Below the pieces are notes generated by a model. That model searched no databases and was not told the origin of the DNA. It saw only the letters and a program-made list of their open reading frames with translations. The position numbers were made by a program, and so were the translations under genes. DNA of 20,817 nucleotides, from positions 1 to 20,817 of the forward strand of contig DATDRF010000198.1 of the NCBI GenBank assembly GCA_035291905.1, written 5' to 3'. Within the stretch, counting starts at the first letter, position 1; every line of letters begins with the position of its first letter. The stretch comes from JACPLA01 sp035291905. GTDB taxonomy: Bacteria; Bacteroidota; Ignavibacteria; UBA10030. This document shows positions 1-7,872 of the stretch, one piece after another.

Positions 1-1022
1 GAGGCCGAAAAGGCATTCCCCTTCCAGAGGTAATCGGGATTCAATGGATTTGCATATTGAAGCTGATCGAACGTGGAAAGAAACGCCACATCGATCTTTG
101 TGTTTCCTCCCGGCTGTGCCGTTCCTTTCATGTAGACATCATAGAATGAGAGGGGTACATCATCCCGGACGATTTTCTTGAAGGTATTGGCAAAGAGGGA
201 CTTTCTCCCGTTGGCCATCCAGGAGATACCGCCGGTGAGGGGACCTTGAAGAGCGAATTTCGAGGAGAGGGAATTGACGTGTGCCCTGGCGGAGTATCGG
301 TCGAGCCGCGGCTCTTTTGAGTAAATGTTGACGACGGACGAAAGCCGGCCTCCGAATTCGGCAGGAAATGCGCCCGTATAGACTTCCACCGACTTAATGA
401 TATCGGGATCGAAAACGCTGAAGACTCCCAACGCGTGAAACGGACTGTAGATCTTCATTCCGTCCAACAGAACGAGGTTCTGGTCTCCCGCGCCGCCCCG
501 GACGAAGAACCGTGAGCTCACATCGCTGGTCGAAACGAAACCCGGAAGCATTTGCAGGGAATAGAAGAGATCCTCCTGCGCCGTTACGGGGGTGAGCTTG
601 ATCTCCTTCGGGCTCATCACATGGATGCTTGTGGCAATTTCCGCGAGCCGCCCCTTTCTCGTTCCGCTGATCACAACCTCTTCCGTCTCGATTGCCTGGG
701 AAACCAGTCTCACATTCACCTCAAGGCTTTTGTCCGCTGGGACGACAAGGGTCTCAACCTTTTTCCGGTAGCCCACAGAGCTAACGGAGAGCTCATATGT
801 TCCCGGATTCAGATTGGGGATGAGGAAGAAGCCTTCCGCGTTTGCCGCTGTGCCTCTATTGAGGCCAACGAGCATGACGTTGGCATACGGAATCCGCTCG
901 CCCGTAAGGCTGTCGGAGACGATGCCGTGGATTGAAGATGTTTGCGCAAAGCTCGGAGGCGCAAGTAGTGCACTCAAGAAAATGCATCTGATAATAAGGG
1001 AAGAACCTTGCCTGAAGCTCAT
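1..1022 (-). CDS. TonB-dependent outer-membrane receptor, N-terminal part (runs off the window)
   Basis: The first 340 codons are present and the gene continues past base 1. The protein would import a ligand, unknown here, across the outer membrane using TonB energy. Residues 1-26 form a signal peptide ending SFA before Gln27. Residues about 30-108 are a CarboxypepD_reg-like beta-sandwich (GERIPYANVMLVG, then NPGTYELSVSSVGYRK). Residues about 125-236 are the plug domain, with FFVRGGAGDQNLVLLDGM, then VEVYTGAFPAEFGGRLSSVV. The ATG at 1022 is the only start that gives a full signal peptide. It lies 17 nt after the stop of the DUF4249 gene, with no clear Shine-Dalgarno sequence, as is common in Bacteroidota. 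The pairing of a carboxypeptidase-regulatory-type receptor with a DUF4249 protein is a known Bacteroidota arrangement. The substrate cannot be read from this fragment. Confidence 0.93.
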   Translation of the reverse strand, partial: MSFRQGSSLIIRCIFLSALLAPPSFAQTSSIHGIVSDSLTGERIPYANVMLVGLNRGTAANAEGFFLIPNLNPGTYELSVSSVGYRKKVETLVVPADKSLEVNVRLVSQAIETEEVVISGTRKGRLAEIATSIHVMSPKEIKLTPVTAQEDLFYSLQMLPGFVSTSDVSSRFFVRGGAGDQNLVLLDGMKIYSPFHALGVFSVFDPDIIKSVEVYTGAFPAEFGGRLSSVVNIYSKEPRLDRYSARAHVNSLSSKFALQGPLTGGISWMANGRKSLFANTFKKIVRDDVPLSFYDVYMKGTAQPGGNTKIDVAFLSTFDQLQYANPLNPDYLWKGNAFSA

Positions 1023-1039
1023 TGTGATTTGCGCACAGC

Positions 1040-2020
1040 TCAGCGTCTGTTGTAAACGAAATCGTACGGAAGAGCATGTTCGAGCGAATCAACTGCATAG
1101 GCCCCAAAGAGTCCCGTTCCTCCCGAAATATTGGAGTAAGTCGCATGATCGAGACGAAGAGAGTACCGATCCTGAAATCCGCTGGCGATGCTATAGTAGT
1201 TGTAAAGATGTTCGTCGAATTGAACAAACTGAAGCACCACTGAGTGGAAGACGAGTTTGCTTGGGTTTGTCTGGGTTGCTACGTCACTCAGAACCATTCG
1301 ATACGCTTCATTTGAGTAAGATTGAAGAATCGAGGCGGCCACAGTGAGTCTCGTGAGCTGGCCGTAGATGGCTTCTTCGTATTTGCGTGGTATGTGATAG
1401 AACGAAACTGGAATTTCGTGCCTCTGTTGCTCCCATCCGTTCTGTCCTAATATTTCATAACGGACAATCAGCCTCAAGATATATGCCTTCGCGCCCGGCT
1501 GCAAATACACCAAAACCGTTGCCCTCTCTTCTGACTTATGGTCGTGTGGGTAATCCAGGATCTGGTCGTTGGTGAGATACATGATTGGGTGTTCGGGAAT
1601 GGTGACCACAGACGTTGCAAAGCCAACAGTGCTTGACTGCACCTGCAGTGTGTATCGGCCTCCAAACTCAGGCGCCAGGCCGCTCGCCACGTAAGCATGA
1701 ATGGGAGTTTGATATCGTGGATCCGGGGGTCTTGTAAGGAGAGTATCAGACAAGACTATGGTATTCGCCCCGTCGTTCAAGGTAACAAGCGCGTCGGTGA
1801 TTGGGATTTCAATTGCCTCAGATCCGGGAACGAAAGCCGAAGAATCGTATTGTGTGTAGATCCGTACAAACTGTTGCGACCTATCGGTTGCCAGTACTGA
1901 ATAGATGATTGGAAGAGGTTCTGAGGCGACTCGCGGATCAAACGATTGGTCGCAGGAAATGGACGCAAGAAGGAAGAGAACCAGAACAAAAAAACTCAGG
2001 TGACGATTCAAGGGTCTCAA
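1040..2020 (-). CDS. DUF4249-family probable lipoprotein, TTG start
   Basis: A 326-residue exported protein resembling DUF4249, a Bacteroidota family of unknown function usually encoded beside TonB-dependent receptors. Residues 5-22 form a hydrophobic signal followed by Cys23, but the putative lipobox (Ser-Ile-Ser-Cys) has Ser at -3 where Leu is usual, so lipidation is likely but not certain. The body is beta-rich, and the C-terminus carries a Gly-rich NISGGTGLFGAYAV motif (residues 297-310) typical of the family. No in-frame ATG lies upstream. The start is TTG at 2020, or a second TTG at 2011, which would still keep the signal peptide. The TTG at 2020 shares TTGA with the stop of a degenerate T9SS tail. 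The receptor gene follows 17 nt downstream, so the pair is probably cotranscribed. A surface-exposed partner of the receptor is an inference. Confidence 0.8.
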   Translation of the reverse strand: MRPLNRHLSFFVLVLFLLASISCDQSFDPRVASEPLPIIYSVLATDRSQQFVRIYTQYDSSAFVPGSEAIEIPITDALVTLNDGANTIVLSDTLLTRPPDPRYQTPIHAYVASGLAPEFGGRYTLQVQSSTVGFATSVVTIPEHPIMYLTNDQILDYPHDHKSEERATVLVYLQPGAKAYILRLIVRYEILGQNGWEQQRHEIPVSFYHIPRKYEEAIYGQLTRLTVAASILQSYSNEAYRMVLSDVATQTNPSKLVFHSVVLQFVQFDEHLYNYYSIASGFQDRYSLRLDHATYSNISGGTGLFGAYAVDSLEHALPYDFVYNRR

Positions 2021-2190
2021 CGTAGTAGAACCATTCTCAGTGTCATCACCGTTTGTCCTGACGTCAGATGTGCGAAGTACAGCCCGGAGGCGAGATCTTA
2101 GCTGTCCCGACGATGTTCCATCAGATAGTTTTTCCCCGGTTGGAAAGGTCTAACAATTTGGCAAAAAAAACCAACACAAGGAGACGGACA
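2017..2190 (-). pseudogene. Remnant of a T9SS C-terminal sorting domain
   Basis: Between the LVIVD gene and the DUF4249 gene the minus strand encodes a recognisable type 9 secretion tail with no gene body attached. One frame reads IVRPFQPGKNY (2157-2125), then an in-frame TAA at 2100-2098, then DLASGLYFAHL and TVMTLRMVLLR, ending at TGA 2019-2017. Between the two good blocks a different frame reads DGTSSGQ, the usual linker before LASG, which suggests frameshift decay. A further frame reads IVRLLV near 2184-2167, resembling the G-x-V-R-x-L-V strand of these domains. The neighbouring LVIVD protein already has its own complete tail, so this is best read as the last 50-60 codons of a third secreted protein whose body was deleted. 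A sequencing error in a short real gene is less likely, because several frame changes would be needed. Confidence 0.62.
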
Positions 2191-2204
2191 ATAGCCGCGC
2201 AGAA

Positions 2205-4349
2205 TCATTTCAACAGCACGCACCCCCTCGTGACCGAATTTCCGTTGAATTCTACGCTATAGAAGTATACTCCTGAGCTCAAGCCCGAAGGCTCCCACTC
2301 GACGGATCGGGTGCCGGATGCTTGATGCCCCTTGAAAACCGTCTCCAGCAATTCGCCTGCGAGTGAGTGAATTGTCACGACAACATCGCCGGCTCGGGGA
2401 AGGTCATAGGTGATCCTCGTCCTGGAATTGAAAGGATTGGGAAAATTTTGACTCAGCCGAAATTCCGAGGGAACATCCGGGCGCGGCGTTTGAACGCTGT
2501 TAAGAAGGTCATTGGCAAAAACGAACAACCCCCCTCTGTAGTCGGCGACGTAGAAGTATATTCCTGATACCGCTACCGCCCGCGGAAGGTCTGCGGTCTG
2601 CACGGAATCAACAATCTGTGGAGACGCTGCATTCGAAACGTCAATCACGGTAACACCCGTGAGCGTTGCGACGTAGGCAAATGGAAATGCAACAGTCACT
2701 GCGGAATTGTACCGGCTGATCGGGATTGTCGAGATGACTGACGGAGAACTGGGATTGGATAGGTCAAGAATTGCGAGGCCGGAATCTCTCAATGCGACAT
2801 AAGCCCTGTCCTCGAATGTGTCAATTCCGAGAGCGACCCCTGGAATTGCGAAGGTCGATACGAGGATAGGGACCGTTGGATCACTCACGTCAATAATGCT
2901 CACACCGCTTCGGGCGAGAGCCACGTAGGCATGGGACCCCATCACAGAGACATCATAGAGCGTGCCGCCCGCTTTCGTGGACCCCAACCAACTGGGGAGG
3001 CCTGAACTTAATATATCCGCAATGTGCAGCATGCCGTCTCTGCCCATCACATAGAGCAGGTTTTCATACACCTCGAAGCCGGTGACGTCAACATGGCAAA
3101 GGCTCCCAATTTTGGTCAGGGTGTCCCCCGATGATGCATCGAAGATATCAATGCAACTGTAACTCTTGACGAACGTGTAAGAACCATGAGTTTCTATGGG
3201 GCCGGCGGAGAAAGCAAAGGGACCGTGAACAACGGGATTCTGCGGATGGGAAAGGTCAACTGACTTGATTCCACCTGAGGAGACATAGGCCCAGGAGCCG
3301 GACAACGCAATGTCAAGAGTCTTCGCCGAGGTGTAATAGGTCGCCAGAAGTTGGGGAGGAGTGGGAACAGAAACATCATAGACCTTCATTCCCGCCTCAT
3401 TACCAGCAAGGAAAAGAGTTGAGCCGGCAACGAAAATGCTCATTGGATCGTTTCCCCCGAGGTTATAAATCAGTTTTGGCGCTTCGGCAGAACTGATGTC
3501 AATGATATAGACACCGTTACCTACATCTGAAGCATAGGAACCATAAGCAATGGATCCGTTCACGAAGACGTTACGGCCGCTCGAACCCCAATCCCCCTGG
3601 AAGGTGACGCTGCTGACCTCATGCAGGCTGTCCGGTCCGATGATCTCCAAAATGTGCATCTTGCCGTACTCCATCATACCGGGGGGAGAACTTGTTACAT
3701 ACAGGTACGGTCCGCACCAGGTCAGCGAGCGAGGTTTGAACCCATCGTTGAGGAAAAACTGTTTGATGAACGCGGGCTGAGAGGGTTCATGGACATCATA
3801 AACATAAATTCCCGCCTGCGGTGCAGCAATAAACAATGTGTCGCCACGAACGGCGACATCCCAGACGTCGTTTCCCCCAAGAGTAATGGCCGAGACTACC
3901 TGCGGTGAAGAGGGGCTCGAGACATCGAGAATGGTGACCAGATCACTGTGAGCGACAAACATCAGGCTATCTGCCAATTCAATTGCCCATGCGTCGCAGA
4001 GGTCGACAGAAGCAACGAGCACGGGAGCACCTGACGCCGAAACCTCGAGAATGGTAAGGCCTGGTCTTGTGCCGGCAATGTAAACATGGTTCCCATCCAC
4101 AATGACTTCTTCTGCGACACCGGGCAGCAACGCACGGCCTACTCTCGTCGGGTTGGATGGATCGGAAACGTCGACGACATCCAACGCGCTCCCGTTTCCA
4201 ACGTATGCATGCATGTCTTTCACGAAAACTGCATGGCAAGGCCCTTCGGGCAAACGGCTGACCAGGGATATCGGACCGTTGTTTTGGGCGACGGCGAAAA
4301 AGGCCGGGAAAATAAATCCCGACAGCGTGATCCTCAAACTGGATCTCAT
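2205..4349 (-). CDS. Secreted LVIVD-repeat beta-propeller protein with T9SS sorting tail
   Basis: A 714-residue secreted protein. A signal peptide (MRSSLRITLSGFIFPAFFAV, cut near AVA-Gln) is followed by about 14 repeats of roughly 40-45 residues of the LVIVD type, for example YVALRDSGLAILDLSNPSSP and YVATLTGVTVIDVSNAASP. These repeats form propeller blades. The last 85-90 residues are a type 9 secretion sorting domain, starting near NFPNPFNSRTRITYDLP and ending GLSSGVYFYSVEF ... CVLLK, which directs export across the outer membrane. I place the start at the ATG at 4349. An open frame continues upstream to 4496, but that part overlaps the preceding gene, lacks signal character, and there is an AAGGTGG ribosome-binding site 8 nt before 4349. 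The gene begins 38 nt after the VIT-domain gene, so the two probably share a transcript. The ligand is unknown; such propellers are often surface or adhesion-related. Confidence 0.9.
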   Translation of the reverse strand: MRSSLRITLSGFIFPAFFAVAQNNGPISLVSRLPEGPCHAVFVKDMHAYVGNGSALDVVDVSDPSNPTRVGRALLPGVAEEVIVDGNHVYIAGTRPGLTILEVSASGAPVLVASVDLCDAWAIELADSLMFVAHSDLVTILDVSSPSSPQVVSAITLGGNDVWDVAVRGDTLFIAAPQAGIYVYDVHEPSQPAFIKQFFLNDGFKPRSLTWCGPYLYVTSSPPGMMEYGKMHILEIIGPDSLHEVSSVTFQGDWGSSGRNVFVNGSIAYGSYASDVGNGVYIIDISSAEAPKLIYNLGGNDPMSIFVAGSTLFLAGNEAGMKVYDVSVPTPPQLLATYYTSAKTLDIALSGSWAYVSSGGIKSVDLSHPQNPVVHGPFAFSAGPIETHGSYTFVKSYSCIDIFDASSGDTLTKIGSLCHVDVTGFEVYENLLYVMGRDGMLHIADILSSGLPSWLGSTKAGGTLYDVSVMGSHAYVALARSGVSIIDVSDPTVPILVSTFAIPGVALGIDTFEDRAYVALRDSGLAILDLSNPSSPSVISTIPISRYNSAVTVAFPFAYVATLTGVTVIDVSNAASPQIVDSVQTADLPRAVAVSGIYFYVADYRGGLFVFANDLLNSVQTPRPDVPSEFRLSQNFPNPFNSRTRITYDLPRAGDVVVTIHSLAGELLETVFKGHQASGTRSVEWEPSGLSSGVYFYSVEFNGNSVTRGCVLLK

Positions 4350-4357
4350 GAATGTTG

Positions 4358-4364
4358 CCACCTT
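4358..4364 (-). promoter_or_regulatory. Shine-Dalgarno site deciding the LVIVD gene start
   Basis: AAGGTGG on the minus strand lies 8 nt upstream of the ATG at 4349. Together with the signal peptide that begins there, it rejects the longer open frame starting at 4496. Confidence 0.7.
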
Positions 4365-4387
4365 TTTTACATTTTCCTCTACACCTT

Positions 4388-6556
4388 TCACTTCAGCAAC
4401 ACAAGCTTCAGCGATGTTCTTCCTTGCGGAGTCGTCAGCACAACGAAATAGATCCCTGAGGCCGCAGGCCTTCCGTCGTCTGTCCTTGAGTCCCAAACAA
4501 ACTCAAACGACTCTCTATCCGAAAGCCGGGTGACGTCGAATTTCCGGACCTCCTGTCCAAGAATATCGTAAATGACCAGCGATGATTGATCCGGCTTTGC
4601 ACCCCGGGGGAGTTGGACGCGTATTGTGGTCGTGGGATTGAACGGATTCGGATACGCCTGGAGGACCTTGTATGAAGTCGGTACCGTGGTCTCTTCCGCA
4701 GCGCCGATAATAATGTCTCCCCATCCTCTCCAATCAACGGGACCAACGCAGGTGTCGCACAGCTCCTGGCCCGGTTCGAGCGCAATAAACGCCGTGAGAT
4801 ACGAGAGGACCCGATGTTCCACGCTCAACGCCGCGACCATTCGCCTGGTGTCATCATCCCCGCCGTATTCGGGATACGTCGAAATCAACGACCCGGCCCA
4901 TGTGGTTTTCAGGGTGCTGTCAGACTGATACGCCGAGGAATTCTCAATATCGTTCTGCTGAAAATAGAATTGACCCCGATACATCCCTCCGAAATCGACC
5001 CGCAGCGGGAAATCGCCCTGGTAGAGGCCGGTTGAGGTAATGGAACGCAGGACGGAGAAGGTCCCCGATTCGAATCCGGAATGAACATGCGCGAATGAAA
5101 AACCTGAAGCGGGAGAAGCGACAAGGTCAAAGAATTCGAACCTCCCCCTCAGATCACGGATCTTCGAAGAAAGAGCACCCTCCGCCTGGTATCCGCAGAA
5201 GGTGAACGAACCTCTCGTTTGGCCGGCAAGCTGGCTATAGAAGTACCCGTTGCCGTAATAGTATTTTCCCCCCGCATTGTAACCATAATGATAATAATTG
5301 TCGTCGACGATGTGGACTTCCGTCGCGGAATTCATGGTCCTTGCAAGGGAATCCAGAAGTGTGTTCGCTTTAACGAAATCTCTCAGCCCGGTTGAAGAAG
5401 CAAAAAGGACAATGTGCCCGTTATTTCCGTTTTCCTTCAGGAACCGAATGCCGTCGAAGAGAAGCCCGGGAAGATCAACGGTGTCGAGAACCGTCCAGGG
5501 ATCGAAGGAGGCTCCGAGAAAAGAGTGGATGTTTGCCGAATCCAATTTCAGCCAGGAGGATGAAATCCTGTGCGGCTGATTCTTTGCGGAGAAGATGACG
5601 GCAAAGGAATCCTGTTCCATCCGGTTTGCCATGAGGGCCCCCTTCAACTCGGTGATCCTCAGGAGCCGCGAAGCCCGGGATGCATATACCGTCGTGGAAT
5701 CGAAATCGATGAGGAACAGAATGTTCCGATGGAGGGGGAGCGAGAGCAATTTCGCCGGATTCATCGAAATGCGGTATGCCCCCCCCGTCCCGTCGTGAAA
5801 CCGCTCGACGAACAGAGTTCCGTTCAGCCAGGGGCCGCTCAGCCGGAGCGAGAGGTTACCCAGGGTGGAAAAACTGTTGCCTGGAATTTCGGCCTGATCG
5901 TAGGAAGAATCGAAGAGGCGGCTGAATGTGATGTTGCTTATCTCGACGATGCCGGGATTGGTCCAGAGCGTGCCTCTGTGAACGACGACAGGGAACTCCG
6001 CCAGCTGGTTCTTGGATGCATGGAGGATCCAGACAGGCAATTCCATGGTCGCTCCGTCGGCAGTCCCGGCGAGCGGGGCCATGTACCGGATCTTCACTTT
6101 TCTTGTTTCATCGCAGCGCAGAGGAAAAATGAGCAGTGAGTACGTGTCCCCGTATTCCTTCGTCAGAAGTGCCGGATCGCGCCGCACTCTTTTGACGATG
6201 TTCTCATAGGTGGCACGTGCTACGGACCTGTCGGCCATGATGGCACGGAGCGTGTCGGTTCCGAACCACAACCAGAGGTCGGTGATTGAGGATCCTGCAG
6301 GGAGGTCAAACCTTAGCTGCACTTCAACAGTGTCATTCGGGAGGAATGAGGTTCCGCGGGCGGAGAAGGTCAGGTAGAGATCGTTGACCGAGTAGCTTCC
6401 GTGCGGATCGGCAACCAGAGTCGCGTCCTCGAGGGTTCCCCCGTCCATCCGGGATGTTTGAGGGTCCTGGACCCAGAGCGAGGCGTAGTGGTAAACTTGC
6501 GCGTGGAGAGATGAAACAAGGAGAGAACAAAAGGCAATGCGTAGCAGGGTCTTCAT
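4388..6556 (-). CDS. Secreted VIT/VWA-like protein with T9SS sorting tail
   Basis: A 722-residue exported protein. Residues 1-19 form a signal peptide (MKTLLRIAFCSLLVSSLHA). Residues about 70-165 resemble a VIT domain (Vault/inter-alpha-trypsin), with the characteristic ARATYENIVKRVRRDPALL and a later VKIRYMAPL. Residues about 277-418 look like a von Willebrand A fold (RNILFLIDFDSTT ... HIVLFAS ... TEVHIVDD), but the metal-site DxSxS is altered to Asp284-Phe-Asp286-Ser-Thr. Residues 421-440 hold nine tyrosines and are Gly-rich. The C-terminus (from AYPNPFNPTTTIRVQLP to SLKLVLLK) is a type 9 secretion sorting domain. The start is the ATG at 6556, with AAAGGA 7 nt upstream; the open frame extends to 6604 but has no signal there. 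It is the first gene of the secretion cluster. VIT+VWA proteins bind other proteins or matrix; the partner here is unknown. Confidence 0.87.
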   Translation of the reverse strand: MKTLLRIAFCSLLVSSLHAQVYHYASLWVQDPQTSRMDGGTLEDATLVADPHGSYSVNDLYLTFSARGTSFLPNDTVEVQLRFDLPAGSSITDLWLWFGTDTLRAIMADRSVARATYENIVKRVRRDPALLTKEYGDTYSLLIFPLRCDETRKVKIRYMAPLAGTADGATMELPVWILHASKNQLAEFPVVVHRGTLWTNPGIVEISNITFSRLFDSSYDQAEIPGNSFSTLGNLSLRLSGPWLNGTLFVERFHDGTGGAYRISMNPAKLLSLPLHRNILFLIDFDSTTVYASRASRLLRITELKGALMANRMEQDSFAVIFSAKNQPHRISSSWLKLDSANIHSFLGASFDPWTVLDTVDLPGLLFDGIRFLKENGNNGHIVLFASSTGLRDFVKANTLLDSLARTMNSATEVHIVDDNYYHYGYNAGGKYYYGNGYFYSQLAGQTRGSFTFCGYQAEGALSSKIRDLRGRFEFFDLVASPASGFSFAHVHSGFESGTFSVLRSITSTGLYQGDFPLRVDFGGMYRGQFYFQQNDIENSSAYQSDSTLKTTWAGSLISTYPEYGGDDDTRRMVAALSVEHRVLSYLTAFIALEPGQELCDTCVGPVDWRGWGDIIIGAAEETTVPTSYKVLQAYPNPFNPTTTIRVQLPRGAKPDQSSLVIYDILGQEVRKFDVTRLSDRESFEFVWDSRTDDGRPAASGIYFVVLTTPQGRTSLKLVLLK

Positions 6557-6563
6557 GGTGTGG

Positions 6564-6569
6564 TCCTTT
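6564..6569 (-). promoter_or_regulatory. Shine-Dalgarno site of the VIT/VWA gene
   Basis: AAAGGA on the minus strand lies 7 nt upstream of the ATG at 6556. It supports this start over the longer frame beginning at 6604. Confidence 0.7.
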
Positions 6570-6955
6570 CGAAGTCCCGATGCCACTTGGACGCTTGCCG
6601 ACAAAGAAGCCCCACGATGTGAGCCGGCTGGGCGTCAAGATTCGCGCGGCGCCGCGGGCGTCGGGTTGTCCTCATCGATTCGCAGAGGGCGACCGCAGAG
6701 CCCGTGCATGATCAACTGCAGATCACGGATTGAGCGAGTTTACAGTACACTCTTACCTGTGCAACCTTCGATGTGCGGCCGGTCGTCACGGCGGCACAGC
6801 CTCCTTCGTTTGCACTCCCCAAGAAAGCCTCCCCTTGTTAGGGAGTTGTCTTACCCCTTGAAAGGTACTTCATTCCTTGAATGATGGCAATGAGTTTGGG
6901 ATGAGCAGCAAAGGGGGAAGTGCGAATGGTTCCTAAGAACCGCGTGTCTCTTTTG

Positions 6956-7010
6956 GTAGGTCGGTGTTTGCGCCGACATTTACGCGCATCGCCGTGGAAC
7001 GGCGACCTAC
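6956..7010. repeat. 55-base cloverleaf-like palindromic element
   Basis: The ends are a perfect 8-base inverted repeat, GTAGGTCG (6956-6963) and CGACCTAC (7003-7010). Inside are two alternative hairpins that reuse part of the outer arms: GTCGGTG-TTTG-CGCCGAC (6960-6977, one G-T pair) and TCGCCGT-GGA-ACGGCGA (6989-7005, perfect 7 bp). This architecture is typical of dispersed intergenic REP-like elements or a small structured RNA. No coding capacity is evident. Only one copy is visible in this window, so repetition in the genome is inferred. Confidence 0.65.
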
Positions 7011-7035
7011 TGAATGCCTCTCTCCGCCATCCGTT

Positions 7036-7109
7036 GAAACGCCTGCCTGCCGAAGTGAATGCGACAAGCTTCGACGCAAGTGAAACGGTCGGCACGCAGG
7101 CAGGGTTTC
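7036..7109. repeat. Second inverted-repeat element beside the cloverleaf
   Basis: The left arm GAAAC-G-CCTGCCTGC (7036-7050) pairs with the right arm GCAGGCAGG-GTTTC (7096-7109): 14 base pairs with one bulged G, enclosing 45 bases. The interior can form a shorter CGAAG/CTTCG stem (7051-7055 with 7069-7073). It lies 25 bases from the previous element and just past the end of rlmB. There is no run of T after either arm, so it is not a classical intrinsic terminator. Confidence 0.55.
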
Positions 7110-7131
7110 TAACCGATGGCGTCGCTCCCTA

Positions 7132-7872
7132 TCATCCTTTCGCGTGCCTCACCCGCGCAGCTTCAAACATCACAAGAGCACCCGCCACCGATGCGTTCAA
7201 AGAGTCGAGCTTGCCGTAAAGGGGAATTTTTGCCAGAAAATCGCATTTCTCCCTTACCAGCCTGCGAATTCCTTTCCCCTCATTTCCGATGACCACCGCT
7301 ATCGGCCCTTTGAAGTCGACCTCGTAGAGAGTCTTGTCGCCATCTGAAGCCGTTCCGACAATCCATAATCCCGACTCTTTCAACTCATCGATCGTCATTG
7401 CAATGTTTGCCACTTTTGCGATCGGGAGATGAAGTGTTGCTCCGGCAGAGGCCTTGATCACAGTTTCATTGACCGTGGCACTGTGGTGCCGCGGGATGAC
7501 GACGCCGTGAACTCCTGCGCATTCCGCAGTTCTTATCAACGCCCCCATGTTGTGCGGGTCTTCGATTTCGTCAAGTATGAGCACGAAAGGCGGTTCGTTC
7601 CTTTCAGAGGCAACCTTGAGGATCGTCTCTACATCTTCGTAGTTGGTCGTCCCGAATACCGCCGCCACTCCCTGTGCCGACGGATCAGCCGAAATCTCCT
7701 TGAACCGCTCCCGGTCAACTTCCACGACGGGGATCGACCGCTGCTTTGCCATCCGCCTGATCCGATCGATGATCTCTCCGTGTGTGCCATATTGCAGCAA
7801 GATCTTCTCGACGGCGCGGTCCGACTTGATCGCTTCCAATACCGGCTGTCGCCCTATGACGGTGCTGGTCAC
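7132..7872 (-). CDS. rlmB: 23S rRNA 2'-O-methyltransferase RlmB (TrmH/SpoU family)
   Basis: A 246-residue SPOUT methyltransferase that transfers a methyl group from S-adenosylmethionine to the 2'-OH of an rRNA guanosine (Gm2251 in E. coli 23S rRNA). The N-terminal substrate-binding domain begins IGRQPVLEAI (residues 6-15). The catalytic domain has all three family motifs: DPHNMGALIRTA (105-116, with Asn108 and Arg114), IGNEGKGI (195-202) and IPLYGKLDSLNASVA (216-230) in the knotted C-terminus. The length is normal for RlmB. The start is GTG at 7872, which shares GTGA with the stop of the upstream glutaredoxin-like gene, indicating translational coupling. It is the last gene of the housekeeping chain. 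Assignment to RlmB rather than another TrmH paralogue rests on N-domain presence and length. Confidence 0.92.
   Translation of the reverse strand: MTSTVIGRQPVLEAIKSDRAVEKILLQYGTHGEIIDRIRRMAKQRSIPVVEVDRERFKEISADPSAQGVAAVFGTTNYEDVETILKVASERNEPPFVLILDEIEDPHNMGALIRTAECAGVHGVVIPRHHSATVNETVIKASAGATLHLPIAKVANIAMTIDELKESGLWIVGTASDGDKTLYEVDFKGPIAVVIGNEGKGIRRLVREKCDFLAKIPLYGKLDSLNASVAGALVMFEAARVRHAKG

Larger units (their letters stand above)
6557..7131. other. Gene-free region with structured elements
   Basis: This 575-base stretch lies between the end of rlmB and the start of the VIT/VWA gene, both on the minus strand. No open frame in it looks like a protein; the short frames are Arg/Pro-rich and overlap one another. 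It should contain the promoter of the secretion cluster, but I cannot point to a convincing -35/-10 pair. It holds a 12-base perfect palindrome CGCGGCGCCGCG (6645-6656), a short hairpin GGTTC-CTAA-GAACC (6928-6941) and two larger inverted-repeat elements listed separately (6956-7010 and 7036-7109). No tRNA is seen. Confidence 0.6.

Noticed and set aside
4350..4496. An N-terminal extension of the LVIVD protein by 49 residues
   Set aside because: It overlaps the end of the VIT/VWA gene, has no signal character, and a signal peptide plus ribosome-binding site mark the ATG at 4349.
6557..7131. Possible tRNA or protein gene in the long intergenic region
   Set aside because: No tRNA T-loop/acceptor pattern was found, and the short open frames overlap each other without any motif. 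Only inverted repeats can be supported.
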